Shown here: in pieces, positions 1 through 10,136 of the stretch
Numbering within the stretch: the first letter of the stretch is position 1
How the letters are laid out: each line of letters begins with the position of its first letter
Origin: Sandaracinaceae bacterium
Lineage (GTDB): Bacteria; Myxococcota_A; Polyangia; Polyangiales; Sandaracinaceae
Assembly (NCBI GenBank): GCA_019637095.1
Contig: JAHBWG010000007.1
Span: 62,001-126,000, forward strand
DNA: 64,000 nt
Direction: 5' to 3'
Program-made: the position numbers and the translations under genes
Notes under the pieces: model-generated
What the model was told of the DNA's origin: nothing
The model's database searches: none
The model's input: the letters and a program-made list of their open reading frames with translations, nothing else

Positions 1-195
1 CGTCGGTGACCGGGAGGCGTCGCGCAGGCGCGGCGCCGCGCCGGCCGATCGACGGCCGCTCGAGGTGTCGACTGCGGGAGACACTCGGAGCGACGCGCGC
101 TCCGTGTCCAGAGTGCGGTCGGCGGGGCGTCGGATCGCGCCTCGACGGCGCGGCCTCGACGCCGCACTCGCGGGCCTCGGGCCGCGCGATGTACG

Positions 196-211
196 TTGCA
201 CGACGCTTGCA
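196..211 (+). promoter_or_regulatory. weak sigma-54-like promoter candidate
   Basis: The stretch TTGCACG-N4-TTGCA differs from the sigma-54 consensus (TGGCACG-N4-TTGCW) only at the first G of the -24 GG. The predicted transcript start would lie almost on the ATG at 224 and leave essentially no leader, so this may be chance. The 223 bases before that ATG otherwise show no gene I can recognise. Confidence 0.2.
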
Positions 212-223
212 CTCGTAGGGGGC

Positions 224-2032
224 ATGCGTACTCGCGTCGTCGCCCTCCTCACCACGCTGCTCACTTCAGGCTGCATCCCCGCATCGCCGGGCCAGCAGCC
301 CGCCCACTTCGACGAGGACCTCGGCGAGGAGTCGCTCTCCATCGAGGCGGTCGCCGAGGGCTTCGACGCCGAGGACGGCTGGCTCGTCTCCCCCGTCTCC
401 GCGGCGCACGCGGACGGCGTCCGCCGCGTCACCGCGTTCGTCGAGCTGCTCGACGAGGGCGAGCTCGGGCTCGAGGCGCGCGCCGTCCACGCCGACGGCT
501 CCACCGGCCCGTGGACTGTGCTCCGCACGAGCTGGGTCGAGGGCGTGATGCGCGTCGCGCTCGCGGACGTCGAGCCCGGGCGCGGCGGACAGCTCCGCGT
601 GCGCGAGGCGGACCTCGCGCGGCTCTCCGTCCTGCGCTGGTCCGCGACCAGCCCCGACGAGGGCGAGCTCGACGCCGACGGCGAGGGCGACCTCGGCCTC
701 TCGCGCGACGCGCTGCTCAGCACGCTGCGCCCGCTCGGCATCGTCGAGCGCACGGCCTGGCGCGCGCGCGCGACGCGCTGCACGAGCCGCGACGGCGCGC
801 GCACCCGCATGGCGATCCACCACACGAGCTCTCCGTCGACCGGCGACGTCGCGGCCCGCGTGCGCGGCTTCCAGGCCTACCACATGGACTCGCGCGGCTG
901 GTGCGACGTCGGCTACCACTTCCTCGTCGGCGCCGACGGCACGATCTACGAGGGGCGCCCGCTCGAGCTCGTCGGCGCGCACGTCGGCGGGCACAACACG
1001 GGCAACGTGGGCATCGCGCTCGTGGGCTGCTTCGAGCCGCGCAACTGCTCGCCCGAGAGCCGCTGGGGGAGCGCGGCGCCGTCCGACGCGATGATCGCCT
1101 CGACGCAGCGCCTCGTCGCGCAGCTCGCCGCGCACTACGGGATCACCCCGAGCGCCACGAACCTGCGCGGGCACCGCGAGCACTCGGGCCAGTCGACCGA
1201 CTGCCCCGGCATCAACGTGCTGCACCGCATCGCGGAGATCCGGAGCGGCGCGGCGACGCCGGCGCCAACGCCCACGCCGACGCCGACGCCCACGCCGAGC
1301 GCCGGCCGCTCGTGCACGCACAGCTTCGGCGCCGTGTACGCGAGCACCGCGTGCTCCGCGGGCTACCAGTGCTGCGACGGGACGTGGCGGACGCGCACGA
1401 GCGGCTGCGGCGCGTGCGCGTGCGTCGAGGAGTCCGGGCGCGTCGGCTGCACGCCCGGCGCGCCGGCTCCCGTCGAGCCGGTGCCCGCGGGCGGCCTCCA
1501 CGCCGGGCTCACCCTGCGCGGCTCGGAGATCCCGCGCGCGGGCCTCGCGAACACGACGCTCGAGCGCGCGCTCGGCGTCGCGGTCGAGCCGTACGGGACG
1601 GTCGTCACGGTCGGCGGCGCGCCGTGGGTGCGCGGGCGCGTCAGCCACTTCGGCGGCCCGAGCGACACCGGCGTGACCGCGACGGAGACCGGGGCGATCA
1701 CCGGCGAGCGGCTGCGCGAGCTCAACGACCCCGAGCGGCCGAGCAGCGCGACCCTGCGCGCGCGGCCCGAGGACTACTACTACGTGGCGATGCGGTGGGC
1801 GTACTCGCCCAACGGCCGGACGTTCTGGCGCGACGCGCGGCTCCTCGTGCAGAACCCCGCGACGGGTGCGCGCGTGGTGGTGCGCCCCGTCGACTGGGGC
1901 CCGCACACGCGCACGCGCCGGATCATCGACCTGTCACCGCAGGCGGTGCGCGATCTGGGCGTCGTCACCGACGCCGAGGTGGACGTCGCGTTCGCTGCGC
2001 CGGGCACCCCGCTCGGCCCCGTCGGCCCGTGA
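224..2032 (+). CDS. lipoprotein: PGRP-type N-acetylmuramoyl-L-alanine amidase fused to RlpA-like DPBB domain
   Basis: Predicted cell-wall hydrolase exported as a lipoprotein. The ATG at 224 is chosen because it begins a short signal peptide ending in the lipobox LTSGC; the frame is open upstream to 65. Residues about 175-335 form an amidase_2/PGRP fold with the expected zinc ligands: a His-His pair near 199-200, His near 317 (GHREH) and Cys near 327 (DCPG). A Pro-Thr repeat linker (about 345-359) leads to a small cysteine-rich module (about 361-412). The C-terminus (about 425-595) resembles the double-psi beta-barrel of RlpA, with VRPVDWGPHTRTRRIIDLS matching the RlpA pattern of Asp-x-Gly-Pro followed by Arg-x-IleAspLeu. 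Substrate cleavage between muramic acid and L-Ala is inferred from the family. The barrel may bind or cleave denuded glycan. Confidence 0.85.
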   Translation: MRTRVVALLTTLLTSGCIPASPGQQPAHFDEDLGEESLSIEAVAEGFDAEDGWLVSPVSAAHADGVRRVTAFVELLDEGELGLEARAVHADGSTGPWTVLRTSWVEGVMRVALADVEPGRGGQLRVREADLARLSVLRWSATSPDEGELDADGEGDLGLSRDALLSTLRPLGIVERTAWRARATRCTSRDGARTRMAIHHTSSPSTGDVAARVRGFQAYHMDSRGWCDVGYHFLVGADGTIYEGRPLELVGAHVGGHNTGNVGIALVGCFEPRNCSPESRWGSAAPSDAMIASTQRLVAQLAAHYGITPSATNLRGHREHSGQSTDCPGINVLHRIAEIRSGAATPAPTPTPTPTPTPSAGRSCTHSFGAVYASTACSAGYQCCDGTWRTRTSGCGACACVEESGRVGCTPGAPAPVEPVPAGGLHAGLTLRGSEIPRAGLANTTLERALGVAVEPYGTVVTVGGAPWVRGRVSHFGGPSDTGVTATETGAITGERLRELNDPERPSSATLRARPEDYYYVAMRWAYSPNGRTFWRDARLLVQNPATGARVVVRPVDWGPHTRTRRIIDLSPQAVRDLGVVTDAEVDVAFAAPGTPLGPVGP

Positions 2033-2047
2033 GGCGCGCGCCGGGGC

Positions 2048-2641
2048 TCAATCCGCGACGCAGCGCGTGGCTTGGCAGGTCCCGGGCGCGCCCGCGCGCG
2101 TCATGCACTCCGTGCCGTCGTCGAGCGGCCGGCTGCTGACCCGACACATCATCATCCCGCCGATCTCGCCGCACACCTCGTCACCATTGCAAGGATCGTT
2201 GTCGGCGCAGTTGGCGGGCGCGGGCGGCGCGCAGGAGCGCGTGCAGAAGTTGTTGCAGCCGTCGTCCGGGTCCTCGTTGCCGTCGTCGCAGTACTCCGGC
2301 GGCATCGCCTCGCGGTCGACGAACCCGTCGCCGCAGCGGCGCATCACGCACGTCTGGCGCACGCAGTGCTGCATGCTCCCCGCCATCCCGCAGCGCGTTC
2401 CGTCGGGCGCGGGGCCGTCGATGCAGCGGCCCGCCGGCCCGCAGACCCGGTTGCAGTTGAACGGGTCGAACGAGATGCACTGCGCGTCGTCCGTGCAGGT
2501 CGGACCGATGTCGCCGGCGTCGGTGCCCGCGTCCCCGGAGGTGCTCCCGGCGTCGGCCTTGCGATCGAGCTCGCCCTCGACGATCACGGAGCACCCGGCG
2601 AGCGCGCACAGCGCACAGAGCGCGTAGCTGAAGGTACGCAT
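2048..2641 (-). CDS. cysteine-rich lipoprotein with Myxococcus cysteine-rich repeat
   Basis: A 197-residue exported protein. The signal peptide ends in LAGCS, a lipobox, and is followed by an Asp/Gly/Ala linker. The body has many Cys pairs, including CGDGFVDRE...YCDDGNEDPDDGC, the signature of the Myxococcus cysteine-rich repeat (DUF4215-like), usually found on surface or secreted proteins of myxobacteria. No catalytic residues are recognisable. The start codon overlaps the stop of the TPR/PEGA gene upstream by one base (TGATG), so the two are probably translated together. Function unknown. Confidence 0.8.
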   Translation of the reverse strand: MRTFSYALCALCALAGCSVIVEGELDRKADAGSTSGDAGTDAGDIGPTCTDDAQCISFDPFNCNRVCGPAGRCIDGPAPDGTRCGMAGSMQHCVRQTCVMRRCGDGFVDREAMPPEYCDDGNEDPDDGCNNFCTRSCAPPAPANCADNDPCNGDEVCGEIGGMMMCRVSSRPLDDGTECMTRAGAPGTCQATRCVAD

Positions 2642-3528
2642 CAGAACCGTCCCTCCACCGCCGCGCCGGCGAGCTGGGGCCCGAGCAGCGGCACGACCCG
2701 CGCCGAGCCGCCGAGGTCGGGCTCGAGCACGAACATCAGGATCACGCCCGCGAGCAGCACGGCGCCGCCTCCGCCGAACATGATGTCGGCGACGAGCGCC
2801 ATCGTCCGGGCGTCGTCCGCGGCGGGGCCGACGTTGCTCGGCGCGTCGCCGGCCTGCCCGAGCGCGAGGCCGCCGAACACGCCGCCGCCCGCGAGGATCG
2901 CGGCGCCCGCGATCGCGACGATGAGGCCGACGGTGGAGATCCCGCCGCCGCCGCCGGCGGTGTCGGCCGCGGTGCCGCTCGCCCCCGCGCGCATCTCGAC
3001 GGGCACGCTGACCTGCTGGCCCGCGCTGACGGCGACGGTCGCGACGAAGTCCTCGAACCCGTCCGCGCGCACCACGATGCGGTGGCTGCCGGGCTCGACG
3101 CGGTACGGGTCCGGCCGCGGCAAGAGGCCGCGGTCCTGCCCGTCGATCAGCACGCGCGCGCCCTGCGGCCCGCCGGTGAGGGTGATCCCCGTCTGGCCGA
3201 CGCGCTGCTCGAGCGAGGCGATCCGCGCGCGCGCGTTCGTGGCCCGCTGATCGTCGCCCGGCGTCGCGTCGACGTAGACGCGGTAGGCGCGGACGGCGGC
3301 GTCGAGCTGCCCGAGCCGCTCGTAGGCCTGCGCGAGGTTGTACTGGAGCAGCGGCCGCGGATCGAGCTCGTAGGCGCGCAACCAGAGGCGCACCGCGGAG
3401 TCGTAGTCGCCGGTCTCGTAGGCCGCTTGGCCCTGGGTGAAGAGCTGCCGCGCGTCGTCCTGCGCCAGCGCCGGCGAGGCCAGCGCGAGCGAGGCGAAGG
3501 CGAGCACGAGGCTCAGTCGTCGAAGCAT
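2641..3528 (-). CDS. TPR and PEGA-domain membrane protein
   Basis: A 295-residue envelope protein. It has an N-terminal signal peptide (cleavage near ALAQ), then two or three TPR-like helices (about residues 25-105: QGQAAYETGDYDSAVRLWL, QYNLAQAYERLGQLDAAVRAY), a PEGA domain (about 115-180: GARVLIDGQDRG, VEPGSHRIVVRADGF) and two hydrophobic segments in the C-terminal third. PEGA proteins are abundant in myxobacteria and are thought to bind surface structures, but a role here cannot be assigned. An ATG 15 bases upstream is also possible. The gene ends one base into the cysteine-rich lipoprotein start, an overlap typical of coupled expression. Confidence 0.8.
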   Translation of the reverse strand: MLRRLSLVLAFASLALASPALAQDDARQLFTQGQAAYETGDYDSAVRLWLRAYELDPRPLLQYNLAQAYERLGQLDAAVRAYRVYVDATPGDDQRATNARARIASLEQRVGQTGITLTGGPQGARVLIDGQDRGLLPRPDPYRVEPGSHRIVVRADGFEDFVATVAVSAGQQVSVPVEMRAGASGTAADTAGGGGGISTVGLIVAIAGAAILAGGGVFGGLALGQAGDAPSNVGPAADDARTMALVADIMFGGGGAVLLAGVILMFVLEPDLGGSARVVPLLGPQLAGAAVEGRF

Positions 3529-3687
3529 GACGAGCCATAGCATACGCCCCGAGGCAGCCGAGGGCGCATTTCGAGCCGCTCGTGCGTGCGGGACCGCTGG
3601 AGGACCGTCGACTGATCGAGCGAGCAGGCGGCCGACCCCGCCATCGAGACCAGCCCGTCGCGCAGCGACGGGCGTCGGTCGAGGGGG

Positions 3688-3796
3688 CCCCATCGCCCCG
3701 CGATGGGGTCGAGCGCGGCTGCGCCGCGTTCGCCTTGGGTGGGGGGCCCCGTCGCGGCTTTGCCGCGATGGGGGGAGGGGCTGGAACAGCCCCTCC
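3688..3796. repeat. array of four consecutive perfect hairpins
   Basis: The 274-base gap between two minus-strand genes holds four close inverted repeats: 3688-3708 (9-bp stem, CCC loop), 3714-3728 (6-bp stem), 3747-3773 (7-bp perfect stem with a TTT loop, extended by four outer C-G pairs) and 3774-3796 (10-bp stem, GAA loop). The first and third share the outer pattern cccc-atcgc/gcgat-gggg, so they look like two copies of one motif. The rest of the gap shows no coding signal. Confidence 0.65.
3774..3796 (-). terminator. candidate terminator hairpin after the prkA-hydrolase operon
   Basis: A perfect 10-bp inverted repeat (ggaggggctg / cagcccctcc) with a three-base loop lies 6 bases beyond the stop codon of the hydrolase gene, where a transcription terminator is expected. 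It lacks a T-rich tract, as is common in very G+C-rich genomes, so intrinsic termination is not certain. Confidence 0.4.
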
Positions 3797-3802
3797 GCAA
3801 GC

Positions 3803-4599
3803 TCAACTCCCGCGCAGGCTCGGCGGGTCGGCCCGCGGATCCCACGGCGGGCTGCGGAGCAGCCGCTGCCAGAGGGCGCGCCAGGTGCGCCAGTCGTGGC
3901 CGCCCGCGACCTGGCCGTGGCGCTCCTCCGGCAGGTGCGCGGCGAGCAGCGCGACGCCCGCGCGCGGATCGTCCGCGCCGTGGCCGACGTAGAGCGGGGG
4001 CATCTCGTCGGCCCGCGTGGCGTAGCCGGTGAGCCAGCCCCAGAGCGCGTCGTCGAACTCGTCCTCGTCGTAGCGGTCTGCGCCGGCCGGCGCCTCCCAC
4101 GACGCGAGGCCGCCCGCGCGCTCGATCGCGCCGATGAGCGCGTCGTCGCCGAGGAACGGCGCGAAGAGCACCACGCCGTCGACGAGGTCGGGGTGCTCCT
4201 GCGCGACGAGCAGCGCGCCGAGCCCACCCATGGAGACGCCGACGAGCCAGATCTCCTCGTAGCCGCGCTGGTCCGCGAGGTAGAGCACGTCGCTCGCGAC
4301 GCGGCGGCGCAGGCTGCCGTCGCGGTAGTAGCCGAAGTGCGCGTCGGCGAGCACGACGTCGCAGCGCGACGAGGCCGCCGCGGCGTCCTCGACGAAGCCG
4401 GCGCCGAGGAACGAGTCCGGCCCGTCGAGCATCCCCGGCAGCATCACGATCAGGCACGAGCGCCGGACGTACGGGTCCATGCGCGCCTCGAGCACCTGCA
4501 TCGGCCGCGGCGTGTCGCGGACGAAGTAGGCGGCGTACTGGCAGCCGGCCGCGGACAGCGCGAGGAGCGCCGCCGCGGCCCGCACGATCGCGGCGCGCA

Positions 4600-4600
<1 letters not shown>
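3803..4600 (-). CDS. alpha/beta-hydrolase-fold lipoprotein
   Basis: A 265-residue protein with a signal peptide ending in the lipobox LSAAGC and an alpha/beta-hydrolase core. The nucleophile elbow is GVSMGG, a likely acid is the Asp of HGADDPRA, and a likely catalytic His lies in GGHDWRTW. Substrate unknown; an esterase or lipase-like activity is inferred from the fold. Its start codon overlaps the prkA stop by one base (TGATG), so the hydrolase is probably produced together with the kinase. This is not the usual prkA partner set. Confidence 0.75.
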
Positions 4601-6648
<2,048 letters not shown>

Positions 6649-6708
6649 GGCGCCAAGGGTAGCACCGAGTGACGCGCTCCGGGCTGCCTGCTACGTTGCC
6701 TCGGTTCG

Positions 6709-7938
6709 ATGAGCCCGCCGGCCCCACCGCCCGACGTCCCCCGCGCGCTGCGCGAGGTCGACGCCCTGATGAAGCCGGTGGCGGACACGGCGCGGCTGCT
6801 CCCGGCGCTGACGGCGGAGAACGCGGTGGAGGAGCGCGCGCGGCTCGTCGACGCGCTCGAGCGCCGAGAGGCGCCGGTCCCCGCCTGGACGCTGCGCCCG
6901 GCGCGCGTCGAGCCGGCGGTGTGGCGCATGCTCGAGCGAGCGCGCGCGCGCGTCGAGGGGGAGCCGATCGCGGCCCTCTACCTGGCGCGCCTCGACGAGC
7001 TCGAGCTCGAGCTCGCGATGATCGAAGCGCTCGGCGACGCGCGGCGCGTCCGGCCGCTCGCGGCGCGCCGCTTCGGCACCGGGCGCACGGAGGTCGAGGC
7101 GCCCGGCGGCCGCGCGCCCGCGGCGCGCTTCGCGCGCGCGCTCCTCGACGCGCTGCCGCACCGCGAGGAGCCGCACACCGTCCCCGCCGCCGCGGCGGCG
7201 GGCCGCCCCTCGCTCGCCGGGCTCATGCTCGCGGTCGCGCGCGAGGCGGGCCTGTCGATCGAGGTGAAGGTCGAGCCGCGCCTGAGCGCGGGCGCCGCGA
7301 CCGGCGATCGCACCGTGTTCCTCGCCGACCGCTGGTTCGGCGCGCGCGAGGCGCAGCGCTTCGCGGTGCACGAGGTGCTCGGGCACGCGGTCGCCGCCGC
7401 GAACGCGCGCGCGCAGCCGCTGCGCCTCTTCGAGATCGGGACGGCCGGCGCGTTCAGCGCGCAGGAGGGGCTGTGCCTGTGCCTCGAGGAGCGCGCCGGG
7501 CTGCTCGATCCCTACCGCCTGCGCATCGTGGCGGCGCGCGTGCTCGCCGCCGACCGCATGCACCACGGCGCGCCGTTCGGCGACACGGCGCGCTGGCTGC
7601 GGCGTGAGCACGAGCTCAGCGCGGCCGACGCGATCGGCGTGGCCGAGCGCGCGTACCGCGGCGGCGGCGTCGCCCGCGACGTGGGCTACCTCGTCGGGTG
7701 GCTGCGCGTGCGCGGCGCGCTCGAGCGCGGCGAGACGAACGTGGACGACCTGCGCGCGGGCCGCGTCGACGTCGAGACGGCGCGCGCGCTGCCGCGGCTG
7801 ATCGAGGCGGGCCTCGCCCGCCCCCCGCGTCACCGCCCGAGCTTGTCCTCGAGCCGCGCGGCGACCGACGCGGGGACGAGCTTCGAGACGTCCCCGCCGA
7901 GCCTCGCGGCCTCCTTCACGATGTTGGAGGAGACGTAG
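6709..7938 (+). CDS. DUF1704 (MATCAP/KIAA0895-like) metallopeptidase family protein
   Basis: A 409-residue protein with the zinc-binding motif HEVLGH (about residues 222-227) followed by a conserved QEGL segment (about 253-256), the hallmarks of DUF1704. Characterised eukaryotic relatives (MATCAP) are tyrosine carboxypeptidases acting on tubulin; bacterial substrates are unknown. The family-like region ends around position 7845. The last 30 or so codons are antisense to the 3' end of coaD, and the first in-frame stop lies 109 bases inside that gene. That tail looks like unselected read-through. Confidence 0.75.
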   Translation: MSPPAPPPDVPRALREVDALMKPVADTARLLPALTAENAVEERARLVDALERREAPVPAWTLRPARVEPAVWRMLERARARVEGEPIAALYLARLDELELELAMIEALGDARRVRPLAARRFGTGRTEVEAPGGRAPAARFARALLDALPHREEPHTVPAAAAAGRPSLAGLMLAVAREAGLSIEVKVEPRLSAGAATGDRTVFLADRWFGAREAQRFAVHEVLGHAVAAANARAQPLRLFEIGTAGAFSAQEGLCLCLEERAGLLDPYRLRIVAARVLAADRMHHGAPFGDTARWLRREHELSAADAIGVAERAYRGGGVARDVGYLVGWLRVRGALERGETNVDDLRAGRVDVETARALPRLIEAGLARPPRHRPSLSSSRAATDAGTSFETSPPSLAASFTMLEET

Positions 7939-8309
7939 AAGTACGCGTCGTTGGCCATGATGAACACGGTCTCGATCTTCTTGTTGAGGTGCCGGTTCAT
8001 GTTCGCCATCTGCAGCTCGTACTCGAAGTCCGCGACCGCGCGCAGCCCGCGCAAGACGACGTTCACGTTCTTCTTGCGGCAGTAGTCGACGAGCAGGCCG
8101 TCGAAGCTGTCGACCTCGATGTTCTGCTCGCCCGCGAACTCGGCGCGGATCATCTCCACGCGCTCCTCGACGGTGAACAGCGACTGCTTCTTCGGGTTCT
8201 CGAGCACCGCGACGATCACGCGGTCGAAGCAGACGAGCCCGCTGCGCAGGATGCTCACGTGGCCGTTGGTGATGGGGTCGAACGAGCCGGGGTAGATCGC
8301 TGCGCTCAT
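7830..8309 (-). CDS. coaD: pantetheine-phosphate adenylyltransferase
   Basis: CoaD transfers AMP from ATP to 4'-phosphopantetheine in coenzyme A synthesis. The 159 residues match the usual length. Visible signatures are the nucleotidyltransferase motif TNGH at residues 14-17, RGLRAVADFEYELQMANMNR in the pantetheine-binding region, and SSNIVKEAA in the ISSSxVK-like position. The start ATG overlaps the rsmD stop by four bases (ATGA), a common rsmD-coaD arrangement. Its 3' end overlaps the convergent DUF1704 frame. Confidence 0.95.
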   Translation of the reverse strand: MSAAIYPGSFDPITNGHVSILRSGLVCFDRVIVAVLENPKKQSLFTVEERVEMIRAEFAGEQNIEVDSFDGLLVDYCRKKNVNVVLRGLRAVADFEYELQMANMNRHLNKKIETVFIMANDAYFYVSSNIVKEAARLGGDVSKLVPASVAARLEDKLGR

Positions 8310-8905
8310 GGCGTGGCCGGGTCCGTGTCGTCGGGGTCCGAGGGCGCGGTGAAGCAGGCGAGCAGCACCGCCGTGTCGCCGTAGCGATAGCGCGAAACCT
8401 CGTCGAAGCCGAGCGGCAAGTCGGGGGGGTGGCGCCGCGCGTGCTCGATCACGACGATCGCGTCCGGCGCGAGCGCGCCGGCGGCCGCGAGCGCGGCGAG
8501 GAGCGGCGCGACGCGGGCGACCTTCGCGTACGGCGGGTCGACGAACACGAGGCTCGCGCGCGCCTCGAGGCGGGCCGCCCACGGGGCCGGCGGCGCGTCG
8601 AGGTCCGCGACGACCACGCGGGCGCGCGCGGCGAGCCCGAGCTCCACGGCGCTCTCCTCGATCGCGCGCGCGACGCGGCGCGCCGACTCGACGAGCACCG
8701 CGTCGAGCGCGCCCCGGGAGAGCGCCTCGAACGCCATCGCGCCGGTGCCCGCGTAGAGGTCGAGCACCCGCGCGCCGGCGATCCAGCCGCGCGCGTCGAG
8801 CGCCGAGCCGATCGCCTCGCGCACCCGCTCGCTCGTCGGCCGCGTCGCGTCGGACGCAGGCCCGCCGAAGCGCCGCCCGGAGAGCGCCCCGCCGACGATC
8901 CGCAC
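8306..8905 (-). CDS. rsmD: 16S rRNA (guanine(966)-N(2))-methyltransferase
   Basis: A 199-residue SAM-dependent methyltransferase that modifies G966 of 16S rRNA. It starts with the family N-terminus RIVGGALSGRRF and RPTSERVREA, has the SAM-binding motif LDLYAGTGAMAFEALSRGA (about 48-66) and the catalytic VDPPY motif near residue 124. The start is GTG, 4 bases after the PEGA-domain gene stop. The gene overlaps coaD by four bases, so the three genes probably form one transcript. Confidence 0.92.
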   Translation of the reverse strand: MRIVGGALSGRRFGGPASDATRPTSERVREAIGSALDARGWIAGARVLDLYAGTGAMAFEALSRGALDAVLVESARRVARAIEESAVELGLAARARVVVADLDAPPAPWAARLEARASLVFVDPPYAKVARVAPLLAALAAAGALAPDAIVVIEHARRHPPDLPLGFDEVSRYRYGDTAVLLACFTAPSDPDDTDPATP

Positions 8906-8909
8906 CCGC

Positions 8910-10037
8910 TCAGAACCGGAGGCGGCCGCCGACGTACGCGTGGTCGAGGCCGACCGACGGCACGAGCTCGAAGGTCACCGCGTCGGCGGAGGCCCGCTCC
9001 TCGCCGTCGTCCGAGGCGGTCGCGCCCGCGACCACGAAGTAGAGGCCGAGGCCGCCCGCGAGCACCGTCAGGCCCATGAACACGAACTGCATCACCTCGA
9101 GCGTCGCCGCCTCGCTGCAGATCTCCGCCGCGCGGTTCGTCACGCCGGTCGAGCACAGGTTCTGCGTGCTCTCCATGTACTCGGCCCGGATCGCCGCCCA
9201 CTCGGTGCTGTTCGTGTGGCCCAGGACGGTCACGCCCGAGTACGCCCACACCACCGCGAAGCCCGCCGCCGCGACGAGCAGCGCCGAGCCGGCGACGAGC
9301 TCGGGAGACACGCCGCCGCCGCCGCCGCCGTCCGAGCCGAGCTGGAGCTCGCCCTCGAGGGTCGCCTCGCCGTACGCGGGGACGGACACCGAGCTCGCGA
9401 ACGCCGCGTGGTCCGTCGCGGTCACGCGCACCTGGCGGTGTCCCGCCTCGACGTCGTCGATGCGCAGGGCCCCGTTCGCGTCGACGACGCCGACCTGGCG
9501 GCCGTCGATCGAGACCTCCGCGCCGGGCACGTTCACGCGGACGATCAGGGTGCCGGCGCGCGGCGCCCCCTGGAGCGAGCGGATCCACCGGCGCGCGGGG
9601 ACGCGCAGATCGTCGATGTCCTGATGAACGCTGGGGATGGTGTCGGAAACGGAGTGTTCGATGCCACCCTGCGCGGCGTTGAACAGGTGAAGGTTGATCG
9701 AGAAGTCGAAGTCGCTCCGGGCGCTCGTCCGGCGCACTTCGCCGTAGATCACCCGCTCCGCGCCGAGCGACTCCGCGATCGAGCCCAGGCACGTGGGGTT
9801 CGGGTTGTCGCAGTCGTGGACGAGCGCCATCTGGACGAACGTCACCTCGCGGTCCGACACCTGCCAGCCCTCGACCTGCGAGGCGGCGTTGCGGATCGCG
9901 CCAGTCAAGTTGCGCGTGAAGTCGTCGTCGCCTTCGACCGACCGGATGCCGAGGACCATCACGCTCTGGGCGCCCGCGACGCTCGGGGCGAGCGAGGCCA
10001 GGGCGACGAGCAGGGGCAAGAGGGCTCGCTTGATCAT
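8910..10037 (-). CDS. PEGA-domain membrane protein
   Basis: A 375-residue envelope protein. The signal peptide (about 1-23) ends near SVAGAQ. Residues about 25-165 form a domain typical of myxobacterial proteins that predict periplasmic enzyme-like folds without known function. A PEGA domain follows (about 175-240: GTLIVRVNVPGAEVSIDGRQ), then a Gly-rich linker and two transmembrane segments (about 255-275 and 320-345). ATG at 10037 is preferred for the signal peptide. Probably first gene of the operon with rsmD and coaD. Specific function unknown. Confidence 0.75.
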   Translation of the reverse strand: MIKRALLPLLVALASLAPSVAGAQSVMVLGIRSVEGDDDFTRNLTGAIRNAASQVEGWQVSDREVTFVQMALVHDCDNPNPTCLGSIAESLGAERVIYGEVRRTSARSDFDFSINLHLFNAAQGGIEHSVSDTIPSVHQDIDDLRVPARRWIRSLQGAPRAGTLIVRVNVPGAEVSIDGRQVGVVDANGALRIDDVEAGHRQVRVTATDHAAFASSVSVPAYGEATLEGELQLGSDGGGGGGVSPELVAGSALLVAAAGFAVVWAYSGVTVLGHTNSTEWAAIRAEYMESTQNLCSTGVTNRAAEICSEAATLEVMQFVFMGLTVLAGGLGLYFVVAGATASDDGEERASADAVTFELVPSVGLDHAYVGGRLRF

Positions 10038-10136
10038 GGGGTGGATCGCTCCCAGGGGGGGACGATAGCATTCCAAGGTCGCGACAACCCACCTCTTTTG
10101 CCGGGCTCGCGCGTCGGAGCTACATCAGTGGAAGCG

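Noticed and set aside
1257-1302. Short tandem repeats that could be taken for an array
   Set aside because: They encode the Pro-Thr linker of the amidase lipoprotein; unit length and position fit a coding low-complexity linker, not a CRISPR or VNTR with spacers.
8940-10136. Extension of the zinc-ribbon kinase frame upstream
   Set aside because: The added sequence is antisense to the PEGA-domain gene and is Arg/Asp/Val-rich without domains; the zinc ribbon sits at the ATG 10137.
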